Numbered from the stretch's first letter, positions 41,454-50,251 are shown. The stretch is DNA of 64,000 nt from Alcaligenaceae bacterium (GCA_947378965.1 CANCMG010000007.1:1-64000); one strand, 5' to 3'. Translations and numbers: made by a program. Notes: generated by a model not told the origin, from the letters alone.

Positions 41454-43208
41454 ATGACAACCGAAGAAAAAAAACCAAACATTAAAACCCCCGAGTCTTT
41501 GCGCAGTGCACGCTGGTTTGCCCCCGATGACTTGCGCTCGTTTGGGCATCGCTCACGTGCCATGCAAATGGGCTACGGCCCCGAAGACTGGGCCGGTAAG
41601 CCAGTGATCGGTATTATTAATACCTGGTCTGATATCAATCCCTGCCATAGCCATTTCAAGCAACGCGTCGAAGACGTGAAGCGCGGTGTCTTGCAAGCAG
41701 GCGGGTTTCCAATTGAGCTGCCGGCGCAGTCTTTGGCCGAACAGTACGTTAAGCCCACCACGATGCTATACCGCAACTTGCTGGCGATGGACGTTGAAGA
41801 ACTCTTGCGCTGCCACCCGATCGACGGTGCGGTGCTGATGGGCGGGTGCGACAAGACCACGCCTGCGCTGTTGATGGGCGCTACCAGTGCCGGTCTGCCA
41901 ATGATTTACGTGCCGGCGGGCCCCATGTTGCGCGGTAACTGGCAGGGCAAAACGCTAGGCTCTGGCTCTGACGCCTGGAAGTTTTGGGACGATCGTCGTG
42001 CCGGCCTGATTAATCAAACGCAGTGGCTTGAGATCGAAGGCGGTATTGCGCGCAGTCATGGCACGTGTATGACGATGGGTACGGCCAGCACCATGACAGC
42101 GATTGCCGAGGCCCTTGGCATGACCCTGCCAGGCTTTTCGTCTGTTCCAGCACCCGATTCAAATCACATGCGCATGAGCGCCGAGTCGGGTCGTCGTATC
42201 GTCGAGATGGTCTGGGAAGACCTGACCCCGAACAAAATTCAAACCCATGCCGCCTTCGAGAATGCGATCGTGATCGCGATGGCGATGGGTTGCTCGACGA
42301 ATGCGATCATTCACGTGATTGCGCAAGCTAAGCGCGCAGGGTGTGACATTGGTCTTGACGATTTCGATCGCTTTAGCCGGATCGTTCCGGTGATCGCCAA
42401 CGTGCGCCCGAGCGGCGAACAGTATCTGATGGAAGACTTCTACTATGCAGGTGGTTTACCGGGCCTGATGACGCGTATCCCCCAGCACCTGCATCTGGAT
42501 GCTCTGACGGTCACTGGCAAAACTCTCGGTGAAAATATCGCGGGCGCAGGCGTCTATAACGATGACGTGATTCGCCCTGTCGATAATCCGATCTATGCCG
42601 AAGGCGCGCTAGCCGTGCTCAAAGGTAATCTGGCCCCCGATGGTTGCGTGATTAAGCCCAGCGCCTGCCCCGAGCATTTACACCGTCATACGGGCCCGGC
42701 GTTGGTTTTCGATGACTACCCATCCATGAAGGCCGTGATTGACAGCGACGATCTTGATGTGACTGCTGATCATGTTTTGATTTTGCGTAATGCTGGTCCG
42801 CAAGGCGGGCCCGGGATGCCCGAGTGGGGCATGTTGCCCATGCCTAAAAAACTGCTCAAGCAAGGTGTGCGCGATATGTTGCGCATGTCAGATGCGCGCA
42901 TGAGTGGCACAAGTTATGGCGCCTGCGTATTGCACATTTCGCCCGAGTCGTATGTCGGTGGCCCGTTAGCGCTAGTTAAAAATGGCGACATGATCTCGGT
43001 TGATGTACCCGCCCGCACGATTAACCTCGAGATTTCTGACGCCGAGATGGCAGCACGCAAAGCAGCTTGGAAAGCCCCTGAGCCTCGCTACGAGCGTGGC
43101 TATGGCTGGATGTTCTCTAAGCATATCGAGCAGGCCAATGAGGGCTGTGATTTTGATTTCTTGCGAACCGATTTTGGTGCGCCAGTGTCCGAACCCGACA
43201 TCTATTAA
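41454..43208 (+). CDS. IlvD/Edd family dehydratase, sugar-acid type
   Basis: A 584-residue iron-sulfur dehydratase. The three cluster cysteines are in NPCHSHF, GGCDKTTPA and HGTCMTMGTASTM; the last two segments plus WSDINPCHSHF are characteristic of L-arabinonate/D-xylonate-type dehydratases ([2Fe-2S]) rather than dihydroxy-acid dehydratase IlvD. The C-terminal part has DARMSGTSYGACVLHISPES (Mg/catalytic Ser region). It removes water from an aldonic acid to give a 2-keto-3-deoxy acid. GGAG lies 8 bp before ATG 41454. An RraA-family gene follows, and such proteins can act as aldolases on keto acids, so the pair may form a sugar-acid route. The sugar acid cannot be specified. Confidence 0.88.
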   Translation: MTTEEKKPNIKTPESLRSARWFAPDDLRSFGHRSRAMQMGYGPEDWAGKPVIGIINTWSDINPCHSHFKQRVEDVKRGVLQAGGFPIELPAQSLAEQYVKPTTMLYRNLLAMDVEELLRCHPIDGAVLMGGCDKTTPALLMGATSAGLPMIYVPAGPMLRGNWQGKTLGSGSDAWKFWDDRRAGLINQTQWLEIEGGIARSHGTCMTMGTASTMTAIAEALGMTLPGFSSVPAPDSNHMRMSAESGRRIVEMVWEDLTPNKIQTHAAFENAIVIAMAMGCSTNAIIHVIAQAKRAGCDIGLDDFDRFSRIVPVIANVRPSGEQYLMEDFYYAGGLPGLMTRIPQHLHLDALTVTGKTLGENIAGAGVYNDDVIRPVDNPIYAEGALAVLKGNLAPDGCVIKPSACPEHLHRHTGPALVFDDYPSMKAVIDSDDLDVTADHVLILRNAGPQGGPGMPEWGMLPMPKKLLKQGVRDMLRMSDARMSGTSYGACVLHISPESYVGGPLALVKNGDMISVDVPARTINLEISDAEMAARKAAWKAPEPRYERGYGWMFSKHIEQANEGCDFDFLRTDFGAPVSEPDIY

Positions 43209-43352
43209 GCGAGATCCTCGACGAGCACTTTTAACTTGATATTTATTAGGCGGGATGCTCGACGAGCACTCTGAACTTAATATTTATTAAGCGAGATGCT
43301 CGACGAGTACTCTGAACCCGATTACTACTAAGCGAGATCCAAAATGAGCACT
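43209..43352. repeat. 41-bp tandem repeat filling the dehydratase-RraA gap
   Basis: Copies start at 43209, 43250, 43291 and 43332 (GCGAGATCC, GCGGGATGC, GCGAGATGC, GCGAGATCC), exactly 41 bp apart. The fourth copy contains the RraA start codon (AAAATGAGCACTCT); the first three have GACGAG(C/T)ACT in its place. The unit end (CTGAACCCGATTACTACTAA) matches the end of the dehydratase gene (CCGAACCCGACATCTATTAA). Confidence 0.92.
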
Positions 43353-44063
43353 CTTAAGCCCGAGACCCGCGAAAAACTGCTGGGGATTAGCACGGCCACA
43401 TTAGCGACTTGCCTGTTTAAGCGTGGCTTGCGCAATCAGTTTATTCAAGGCGTGCAGCGTTTATCAAAGTCCACCAAGAACATGGTGGGCGAGGCTTACA
43501 CGCTGCGCTATATCCCTGCGCGTGAAGATCTCAACACCATGGAGGTCTTTAAAGATCGCAGCCATCCACAGCGTAAAGGCATTAACGAATGCCCAGAAGG
43601 TGCTGTGTTTGTGATTGATAGCCGTAAAGATGCACGCGCTGCCTCGGCAGGTGGCATTTTGGTGGGGCGCCTGATGGCTCGCGGGGTGGCCGGTGTTGTG
43701 ACGGACGGTGGCTTTCGTGATTCGGCTGAAATCGCAGAGCTCGGCATCCCAGCCTATCATCAACGCCCGTCAGCGCCTACCAACCTAACCTTGCATCACG
43801 CGATTGACGTGAATGTGCCAATTGCTTGCGGCGACGCGCCAGTGTTTCCGGGTGACGTGATGGTTGGTGATGGTGATGGCGTGATTGTGTTGCCGGCACA
43901 TCTGGCAGATGAATTGGCAGCCGAAGCGTTTGAAATGACGATTTTTGAAGACTTTGCGACAGAAGAGGTGAGGGGTGGCCGCTCGATTATGGGCTTGTAT
44001 CCCAATACCGACCCGCAAACGACGGTTGATTTTCAGGCCTGGCGCAAAAGGACTGGCCGTTGA
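43344..44063 (+). CDS. RraA family protein (possible hydroxymethylglutarate-type aldolase)
   Basis: A 239-residue member of the RraA/MenG-like fold. The family core is AGGILVGRLMARGVAGVVTDGGFRDSAEIAELGIP, where Arg and Asp of FRD are metal and substrate ligands in HMG/CHA aldolases; GDGDGVIVLP is the second conserved block. E. coli RraA (about 161 residues) inhibits RNase E; this protein is longer by about 80 residues and sits beside a dehydratase, so a keto-acid aldolase or decarboxylase role is more likely than RNase regulation (inference). The ATG is inside the last 41-bp repeat unit, about 9 bp after GAGATCC. A hairpin CCCCA/TGGGG without a T tract follows. Confidence 0.85.
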   Translation: MSTLKPETREKLLGISTATLATCLFKRGLRNQFIQGVQRLSKSTKNMVGEAYTLRYIPAREDLNTMEVFKDRSHPQRKGINECPEGAVFVIDSRKDARAASAGGILVGRLMARGVAGVVTDGGFRDSAEIAELGIPAYHQRPSAPTNLTLHHAIDVNVPIACGDAPVFPGDVMVGDGDGVIVLPAHLADELAAEAFEMTIFEDFATEEVRGGRSIMGLYPNTDPQTTVDFQAWRKRTGR

Positions 44064-44208
44064 AGAGTATTGCCGCATTTGCTGAGTTTTCTGCCCCAAT
44101 AAGTGGGGTAGAGTTGCAGAGCTGAGCGCTCTTGATGCTTTGTTGGTTTGATGGACGGCTCAGCCCCTGCTAACGTGGCGCAGCTTAGGCTTTAAAAGAG
44201 GGGGGGGG

Positions 44209-44285
44209 TGGGGTGAACGACGGGGCTCGAACCCGCGACAACCAGAATCACAATCGGGGACTCTACCCACTGAGCTACGTCCACC
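44209..44285 (-). tRNA. tRNA-His(GTG)
   Basis: Minus-strand cloverleaf with extra G at -1 paired with discriminator C73 (a hallmark of tRNA-His), acceptor GTGGACG paired with CGTTCAC, D arm GCTCAGTGGGTAGAGT, anticodon loop TTGTGAT with anticodon GTG, T arm GGGTTCGAGCCCC, and encoded CCA. It is followed on its 3' side by a run of C residues (G9 on the plus strand). Confidence 0.95.
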
Positions 44286-44364
44286 ACAGAGCGAAGATTC
44301 TAGCATGTTTGCGCCCAGTTTGCCCCTTCTGCGGGGCCTCATGTTTTTACTGTAAGACCATTCA

Positions 44365-45822
44365 ATGACCAAATTGCTCGCGCTTCTCTCAGAATACTGG
44401 CCACACGTGTTGTTTGCCGTGTCGGGGGTGGCAGGTACGGCCGCTGCGGTGCACGCCGCGATGACTAAGCAAGATGTACGTGCTGCAGTTGCTTGGGTCG
44501 GTGTGGCACTGTTTTCGCCTATTTTCGGGGCGGTGCTGTACTTGGTTGCCGGTATCAATCGGGTGCGTAAGCAGCGCATCACCCAGCCACGGGCCGGGAC
44601 CATTTACGCTGAAGATGTGATTGAACGGGTGTTAGTTCAGGATGTCACCGCTGCGGCGGGCCCACAATTTTCTACCCTTAAAGTCCTAGGCGATCGCGTC
44701 AGTCATTTCAAGGTATTGAACTTTAATGAGATTCAGACGCTGCGAGGCGGAGACGAAACGTATCCCGCGATGTTGGCAGCGATTCGCCGTGCCACCCAGT
44801 CAATTGCCCTGCAAAGTTATATTTTTGATCACGATGTGTTGGGTGCTGAGTTTGCTCAGGCGCTGATCGAGGCGCAGGCGCGCGGTGTGCAAGTGAGGGT
44901 GTTAATTGATGCGGTTGGGTCAAAGTATTCGCGCCCTCCAATTATCCATATGTTGCTCAAAGGTGGCGTAAAAGCCGCGCTGTTTATGCGTCCCTTGTTT
45001 GGCCTGCGTTTGGCCTATGCCAACCTGCGCAGCCATCGTAAATTACTAGTGATCGATGGCGTGCATGGCTTTACAGGCGGCATGAATATTCGAGCCGGAT
45101 TTTTGAGCGCCGTGGCCAAAGCAGAGGTCACACAAGACACGCATTTTGAACTGAAGGGCCCAATTGTGCATCAGTTGATCATCAGCTTTGCACACGACTG
45201 GCAGTTCACCACGCAAGAAAAACTCAAAGGTCCTGAGTGGTTTGCCCCTGCCTTAGGCCAACTCACAGAGCGAGGGATACCGATGCGTTGTGTCGCCTCG
45301 GGCCCAGATGGCACCTTAGGCAGTACCCACAACATGTTATTGGGTGCCTTATCGGTGGCGCAGCATCATGTGCGTATTCAGTCACCTTATTTTTTGCCCG
45401 ATCTCGTGTTGATCGCAGCATTGTCGACGGCCGCGCGCAGGGGGATTGTGGTGGATATTGTTGTGCCGGGCGCTAACAATTTGAAATTGGTGAATGCGGC
45501 CATGATGGCCCAACTCGATCAGTTGATTTTGACTGGATGCCGAGTCTGGCAAGCCCGAGGCAATTTTGATCACTCTAAATTGTGCACGGTAGACGGAGGG
45601 TGGTCTTACGTTGGCTCGTCAAATATTGACCCGCGCAGCTTACGTTTAAATTTTGAGCTTGACCTTGAAGTGTATGACTGCCGTTTTGCCGCAGGGCTTG
45701 AAACCCAAATCGATACCGTCATCGCAGGGGCAGAACGGATCACGATCCGAACGTTGCGACGCCAGCCTTTTTGGTTGCGACTGCGCAATAAGGTGGCGTG
45801 GTTAGCATCACCTTATTTGTAG
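44365..45822 (+). CDS. cls: Cardiolipin synthase (phospholipase D family)
   Basis: A 485-residue membrane enzyme that condenses two phosphatidylglycerols, or PG with PE, to cardiolipin. Two N-terminal hydrophobic segments (YWPHVLFAVSGVAGTAAAVHA; VAWVGVALFSPIFGAVLYLVAG) precede two PLD domains with HKD motifs: SHRKLLVIDGVHGFTGGMNI and DHSKLCTVDGGWSYVGSSNID. Length and the double membrane anchor fit ClsA-type enzymes. It overlaps no neighbour; tRNA-His lies upstream on the other strand and a binding-protein gene is convergent. The 128-bp gap after it holds an imperfect CTC(T)CCCTTC/GAAGGGGAG hairpin. Confidence 0.9.
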   Translation: MTKLLALLSEYWPHVLFAVSGVAGTAAAVHAAMTKQDVRAAVAWVGVALFSPIFGAVLYLVAGINRVRKQRITQPRAGTIYAEDVIERVLVQDVTAAAGPQFSTLKVLGDRVSHFKVLNFNEIQTLRGGDETYPAMLAAIRRATQSIALQSYIFDHDVLGAEFAQALIEAQARGVQVRVLIDAVGSKYSRPPIIHMLLKGGVKAALFMRPLFGLRLAYANLRSHRKLLVIDGVHGFTGGMNIRAGFLSAVAKAEVTQDTHFELKGPIVHQLIISFAHDWQFTTQEKLKGPEWFAPALGQLTERGIPMRCVASGPDGTLGSTHNMLLGALSVAQHHVRIQSPYFLPDLVLIAALSTAARRGIVVDIVVPGANNLKLVNAAMMAQLDQLILTGCRVWQARGNFDHSKLCTVDGGWSYVGSSNIDPRSLRLNFELDLEVYDCRFAAGLETQIDTVIAGAERITIRTLRRQPFWLRLRNKVAWLASPYL

Positions 45823-45950
45823 AGGGTTGTTTTGCCGCACTTAGGGCTTGCTGAAAAGCATTTTCACTCAGCCTAAGCGCGACAGCACTGATCGTTACTT
45901 GCGCCAAGCCTCTCCCTTCAAGACGTGAAGGGGAGCTGAGCGACATTCGA

Positions 45951-46829
45951 TCAAGGAGCCGTGAGCGGATCTACTTTTGGATCAGCCGCTGGCCCCACGC
46001 CCGCACCCTTGATGTCGTAGCGCGTCATCGAGTCTCTCACAACGCCTTGCGCTTTCATCTCTTCAACAAAGGTACGCAAAAATAAAGCGGCCTCGGGGCC
46101 TTTTGTTTTGGGTACGCCCATCGCCTGATTAATCACCATAAAGCGCTCGGCTAACATCCGAACGCCAGACACACCTTTGGTGTCGGCTTCGAGCTGTTGC
46201 TTGACCCCTGCAGCCACTTCAAAACCTTTGTCTAAAAAGCTCGACACCACCACTTGTGACGATGCCACACGTTCGAGCGGCGCGTGCTTTAGATTGCGCG
46301 TTAAAAATAAATCATAGGCACTGCCCTTGCCGACAACTACGCGGTTTGTCGCCACGTCAACTTGCTCGTTACGCTGGATGCTTGAGTCAGTACGTACCAA
46401 GTAATACCCTTCAATTTGTACGTAAGCGGCAGTAAACGCGATGTCTTTACCGCGCTCGGGGTCGACCGCAAAAAAACCGACATCGGCACGGCCTTCTTCT
46501 AGGGTGGCAACCGATTTGCCAGCTGTTTCATTGACGATCAGTTCAACTGGTACGCCCAATTTTTTGCCAAGCTCAAGCGCCAAGTCGATTGATATCCCAA
46601 AAGGCTTGCCTTGTGCGTCACGGTTCGCTAACACGGGGTTGCCCATGTTGAGCGAGGCGCGCAGCACTCCGGTTGGGGCAAAGGCTTTGATTAGATCTGC
46701 GTGCATAGCTGAAAAATCCTTAGATTTGGGTTGTGTTTGGGCGTAACTCGAATTGCTCAGATTGCAGAGCATGAGCGTAGTCAGAGAGATAGCTGAAAAC
46801 AATATTCTCATTTTCTTTCCGTTTTTCAT
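45951..46829 (-). CDS. Amino-acid-type substrate-binding protein (SBP_bac_3)
   Basis: A 292-residue precursor of a type II periplasmic binding protein. The signal peptide is KMRILFSAISLTTLMLCNLSNSSYAQ. The mature part shows GVLRASLNMGNPVLANRDAQGKPFGISIDLALELGKKLGV, the conserved opening of the amino-acid/lysozyme-inhibitor group, then GRADVGFFAVDPERGKDIAFTAAYVQIEGYYLV. AAGGA lies about 6 bp before the start at 46829; the ORF-track start runs 33 codons upstream into the divergent gap. No ABC permease or ATPase is adjacent. Such orphan proteins can also act as chemoreceptor or sensor partners or as dehydratases (cyclohexadienyl-dehydratase-like). Ligand unknown. Confidence 0.87.
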   Translation of the reverse strand: MKNGKKMRILFSAISLTTLMLCNLSNSSYAQTQPKSKDFSAMHADLIKAFAPTGVLRASLNMGNPVLANRDAQGKPFGISIDLALELGKKLGVPVELIVNETAGKSVATLEEGRADVGFFAVDPERGKDIAFTAAYVQIEGYYLVRTDSSIQRNEQVDVATNRVVVGKGSAYDLFLTRNLKHAPLERVASSQVVVSSFLDKGFEVAAGVKQQLEADTKGVSGVRMLAERFMVINQAMGVPKTKGPEAALFLRTFVEEMKAQGVVRDSMTRYDIKGAGVGPAADPKVDPLTAP

Positions 46830-46933
46830 TTTTATCCTTTCGCTCTCAAGATCTGCCGATGTGCGTGCCCCACCTATAATAGGGCTTAATAGGTTGCTGT
46901 TTTGATCTCTTTCATAAAGTGTAAACAAAAATC

Positions 46934-47755
46934 ATGCAGACTCTCTTTTCAAATTTTTCGATTGCGTCTCGTGCGGTGTTTATGGCGCTGTCGCTGAGCG
47001 CGGTTTGCGCAAGCAGCTTGGCGCAGACCAAACCCCCAGGCGCATTTGCGACCGTCAACGGCGTGGCTGTTCCACAGTCTTTGATTGACACAAATGTTAA
47101 GGTCAATGTTGCTAAGGGGCAAAAGGATTCGCCCGAGTTACGTCAGGTGATTCAAGACGAACTTGTCAATCGCGAAATTCTTGCGCAAGAGTCGGTCAGG
47201 CTCGGCTTAGATAAAACCACCGAGGCGCAAGCCCAGTGGGCGCAAGCGCGTCAGACTTTTCTGGTCGAACTTCTACTCAATGATTACGTAGCGCGCAACC
47301 CCATTACTGACGCAACACTCAAAACTGAATACGAACGCCAGATGGCCCAGCTCAAAGATCAGCAGCAATATCTCCTGAGTCTAATTGTGACCTCAACTGA
47401 GGATCAAGCTAAAGCTGTTTTAGCTAGACTGCGCAAGGGCGAAGCTTTTGCAAAGCTTGCCACCGAGACGTCTATTGATCCTAGCAAGAAAGATGGGGGC
47501 AGTGTGGGATGGGTGTTACCGGCTCAGATATTGCCAGCCATTTCAAACGTGATGGTGAACTTAGCAAAAGGCGCTTTAGCGGCAGCGCCGATTCAAACTT
47601 CAGCAGGCTGGAACATACTCAAGCTTGAAGATACCCGCCCGTTTAAAGCGCCTACGTTGGACGAGGCCAAAAACGAGATCCGGCAAGTGCTGGTGCAAAA
47701 GCAGCGCTTTGACTACGTTAAAAAACTGCGCGAAAACGCTAAGGTTGTGCAGTAA
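46934..47755 (+). CDS. Parvulin-type peptidyl-prolyl cis-trans isomerase (periplasmic)
   Basis: A 273-residue exported PPIase. Signal peptide about residues 1-31 (AVFMALSLSAVCASSLAQ), a SurA/PrsA-like N-terminal helical part (VNGVAVPQSLIDTNVK, ELVNREILAQESVRLGLD), then a parvulin domain at about 135-235 with QQYLLSLIVTSTEDQAKAVLARLRKGEAFAKLATETSIDPSKKDGGSVGWV. The standard H(I/V)L opening is replaced by YLLSLIV, losing the usual His, so catalysis may be reduced and a chaperone role may dominate. It is divergent from the binding-protein gene; both start within a 104-bp gap. tRNA-Arg on the other strand follows. Confidence 0.88.
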   Translation: MQTLFSNFSIASRAVFMALSLSAVCASSLAQTKPPGAFATVNGVAVPQSLIDTNVKVNVAKGQKDSPELRQVIQDELVNREILAQESVRLGLDKTTEAQAQWAQARQTFLVELLLNDYVARNPITDATLKTEYERQMAQLKDQQQYLLSLIVTSTEDQAKAVLARLRKGEAFAKLATETSIDPSKKDGGSVGWVLPAQILPAISNVMVNLAKGALAAAPIQTSAGWNILKLEDTRPFKAPTLDEAKNEIRQVLVQKQRFDYVKKLRENAKVVQ

Positions 47756-47767
47756 GGCGTATATTTT

Positions 47768-47844
<77 letters not shown>

Positions 47845-47930
47845 ATGCGGGGGATTTTAACCTCTTAATAGCCATCGTACTTGCCGCTTGAGTTGATTCT
47901 GGCGCTACTGAACCCTTTGAAAAAATAGCT

Positions 47931-48557
47931 ATGTCACAACTGTTTGTGGTGCACCCCGACAACCCTCAGCCCCGCTTGCTCAAGCAGGCGGCGCAACTGC
48001 TGCAAGAGGGCGGTTTGGTGGCATTGCCCACTGATTCAAGCTATGCGGTGGTTGCTCGCCTAGACGACAAGGGGGCCGCAGACGCCTTGCGTAAGTTGCG
48101 AGGGCTTGACGATCGCCATCATCTGACCATTCTATGTCGCGATCTAGCTGAAATCAGTCAATTTGCGCGCGTCGATAATGTTCAGTATCGGCTGCTTAAG
48201 CTGGCAACACCAGGGCCCTGGACCTTTATTCTTGAGGCCTCACGCGAGGTACCTCGGCGTGTTTCGCACCGGTCACGCAAAACCATTGGGATTCGGGTGC
48301 CTGCACATCCGGTCACGCTTGCGTTACTCGAACACGCGCAATCCCCGCTCTTGTCTACCACCCTGATCCCTGAAGGCGAAGAACTCGCCCTGACTGACCC
48401 CACCGAGATTCGCGAGCGCTATCAACATGCGTTGGCTGCCGTGATCGACGCGGGCGCCTGTGCACTCGAGGCGACCACGGTGATTGACCTAACGACCTCA
48501 CCCCCCGAGGTGGTGCGGCGAGGCCGTGGCGATCCAAGTGTGCTTGGGCTTGATTGA
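47931..48557 (+). CDS. yciO: YciO family threonylcarbamoyl-AMP synthase-like protein
   Basis: A 208-residue YrdC/Sua5-fold protein, closest to YciO rather than TsaC: it opens SQLFVVHPDNPQPRLLKQAAQLL and contains GLVALPTDSSYAVVARLDDK, HHLTILCRDL, ATPGPWTFILEASREVPRR and SRKTIGIRVPAHP, all matching YciO. TsaC makes threonylcarbamoyl-AMP for the t6A modification of tRNA; YciO has weak or similar chemistry and an uncertain cellular role. Downstream after 63 bp is a membrane protease gene, an arrangement repeated in other betaproteobacteria. Confidence 0.9.
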   Translation: MSQLFVVHPDNPQPRLLKQAAQLLQEGGLVALPTDSSYAVVARLDDKGAADALRKLRGLDDRHHLTILCRDLAEISQFARVDNVQYRLLKLATPGPWTFILEASREVPRRVSHRSRKTIGIRVPAHPVTLALLEHAQSPLLSTTLIPEGEELALTDPTEIRERYQHALAAVIDAGACALEATTVIDLTTSPPEVVRRGRGDPSVLGLD

Positions 48558-48608
48558 AAATTTCATGGTGTCAGTGACGTGAGGCCCTATTGAGCGCCCA
48601 TAAACCTC

Positions 48609-48614
48609 TACAAT
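48609..48614 (+). promoter_or_regulatory. -10 element (TACAAT) immediately before the site-2 protease gene
   Basis: TACAAT (5/6 to TATAAT) ends 6 bp before the ATG at 48621, so transcription from it would start at or next to the A of the start codon, giving a leaderless mRNA. No Shine-Dalgarno sequence is present. No convincing -35 at normal spacing was found. Confidence 0.4.
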
Positions 48615-48620
48615 CGCAGT

Positions 48621-49265
48621 ATGGAAGACCTGATTCGAACTCTGACCCTTTACGCCTTGCCCGTGCTCTTGGCGATCACCTTGCATGAGGCCGCGCATGG
48701 TTATGTCGCTAAACTCTTTGGTGACCCAACGGCCTCTCTAGCAGGGCGGGTCAGCCTAAATCCGATTCGCCATATTGACCCGATTGGCACAATCGCGGTC
48801 CCTGTTGGCATTTTGGCGATGTCAAGTCTCTTTGGCGGTGGGTTTTTGTTTGGTTGGGCTAAACCGGTGCCGGTCGATTTTGGTCGCTTGCGGCGCCCCA
48901 AGCAAGACATGCTGTGGGTGGCCCTAGCCGGCCCTGCAGCGAATCTTTTGATGGCAATTTTGTGGGGAATTGCCTTGCGGTTACTGTTTGAGGCAGGCGA
49001 GCGAAGCGGTTTTTGGTTTCAAATGGCACAGGTCGGTATCCATATCAATTTAGTGCTTATGGCCTTGAATTTATTGCCTATTTTGCCCTTAGACGGGGGG
49101 CGGGTGTTGTTTAGTTTGCTGCCAAATCGGCTGGCCTGGCAATACGGTCGCGCCGAACCCTACGGCCTGTTGATCGTGATTGCGTTGTTGGCGACCAACG
49201 TACTCAATACCCTGCTGAATCCCTTGGTGGCGCTGGGTGAACAAGTTGTTCGTCTTTTTTTATAG
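48621..49265 (+). CDS. Site-2 protease family (M50B) membrane protein
   Basis: A 214-residue polytopic membrane metalloprotease. The zinc motif is ITLHEAAHGYVAKLFGDPTA (HExxH at residues 22-26), the third ligand Asp is in LNLLPILPLDGGRVLFSL, and GPAANLLMAILWGIALRLL is the conserved core helix. It matches the short YwhC/Rip-like subgroup without PDZ domain, which cleaves substrates within the membrane. Probably leaderless (see promoter). Located between yciO and dapA. The substrate is unknown. Confidence 0.88.
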   Translation: MEDLIRTLTLYALPVLLAITLHEAAHGYVAKLFGDPTASLAGRVSLNPIRHIDPIGTIAVPVGILAMSSLFGGGFLFGWAKPVPVDFGRLRRPKQDMLWVALAGPAANLLMAILWGIALRLLFEAGERSGFWFQMAQVGIHINLVLMALNLLPILPLDGGRVLFSLLPNRLAWQYGRAEPYGLLIVIALLATNVLNTLLNPLVALGEQVVRLFL

Positions 49266-49345
49266 TTCGTCCCGCAATCCGGTAAACTGTCTTACTCACT
49301 TCGTATAGGTGCTTTTGCGCCTTGACTCGCCTTCTGGATCCATTC

Positions 49346-50251
49346 ATGGCCACGATCTCGACTTCTAAAGTACCCCAATTCATGGGCAGCATGGTTGCCT
49401 TGGTGACACCGATGCACCCTGACGGCAGCCTCGACTATAAAAGCTTCAAAGCACTGATTGACTGGCACGCCCAAGAGGGCACCGACGCGCTGGTGATTGT
49501 CGGTACCTCTGGCGAATCACCCACGGTAAACGTTGACGAGCACGCTGAACTCATTCGCGTTGCAGTTGAGCACTCTGCGGGTCGAATCCCTGTGATTGCC
49601 GGTGTAGGTGCCAACTCAACAAGCGAGGCAATCCACCTTGCCGAGCACGCCCGTAGCGTAGGCGCGCATGCCGGGCTATCGGTGGTGCCCTACTACAACA
49701 AGCCTTCTCAAGAGGGCATGTATCAACATTTCAAAGCTGTACAAGAGGCGGTTGATCTGCCCACGATTTTGTACAATGTGCCAGGCCGCACGGTAGCTGA
49801 TCTGGCGCACGACACAGTGCTGCGTCTGGCTCAAGTGCCCGGCGTCATCGGGATTAAAGATGCGACTGGTGATATTGGTCGCGGAGCGTTACTGATTCGC
49901 GATTTGCCCTCTGACTTTCTGGTGCTGAGTGGAGACGACGCAACTGCGGCGGCGTTAATTTTGCTAGGTGGTCGCGGCAACATCTCTGTCACCGCTAATA
50001 TTGCACCGCGCGCCATGCACGAGATGTGCAGCGCTGCACTGAAGGGCGACGTGTCAACTGTCAAGCGCTTAAATAATTTACTAGGGCCTTTGAACAAGCT
50101 ATTGTTTGTTGAAGGCAACCCTGTTCCAGTTAAGTGGGCGTTGGCCCAGATGGGGCGTATTCCTTCCGGGATTCGCCTGCCTCTGGTTCAACTTAGCGCT
50201 CAATTTCAAGCTCCTTTGCGAGCTGCAATGTCAGAGGCGGGGTTGCTCTAA
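49346..50251 (+). CDS. dapA: 4-hydroxy-tetrahydrodipicolinate synthase
   Basis: DapA condenses pyruvate with aspartate semialdehyde, the first committed step to diaminopimelate and lysine. The 301-residue TIM barrel shows [34 protein letters not shown] (substrate carboxylate loop), [10 protein letters not shown] (catalytic Tyr) and [11 protein letters not shown] (Schiff-base Lys). The start MATISTSKV was chosen over the ORF-track start; a third option, [10 protein letters not shown] at 49382, would match E. coli DapA length more closely. The bamC ATG follows the stop codon with no gap, so these two genes are co-translated as in E. coli (dapA-bamC). Confidence 0.96.
   Translation: MATISTSKVPQFMGSMVALVTPMHPDGSLDYKSFKALIDWHAQEGTDALVIVGTSGESPTVNVDEHAELIRVAVEHSAGRIPVIAGVGANSTSEAIHLAEHARSVGAHAGLSVVPYYNKPSQEGMYQHFKAVQEAVDLPTILYNVPGRTVADLAHDTVLRLAQVPGVIGIKDATGDIGRGALLIRDLPSDFLVLSGDDATAAALILLGGRGNISVTANIAPRAMHEMCSAALKGDVSTVKRLNNLLGPLNKLLFVEGNPVPVKWALAQMGRIPSGIRLPLVQLSAQFQAPLRAAMSEAGLL

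Noticed and set aside
21350-43352. CRISPR-like arrays
   Set aside because: The repeats are adjacent tandem copies with no spacers of regular length, differ in sequence between loci and have no cas genes.
44200-44213. G9 tract beside tRNA-His as a phase-variation switch
   Set aside because: It is outside any coding region and directly follows a tRNA 3' end; no gene start is close enough.
45884-45945. Hairpin CTCTCCCTTC/GAAGGGGAG as a terminator for cls or the binding-protein gene
   Set aside because: It has a bulge and no T tract in either direction; left as an unassigned structure.
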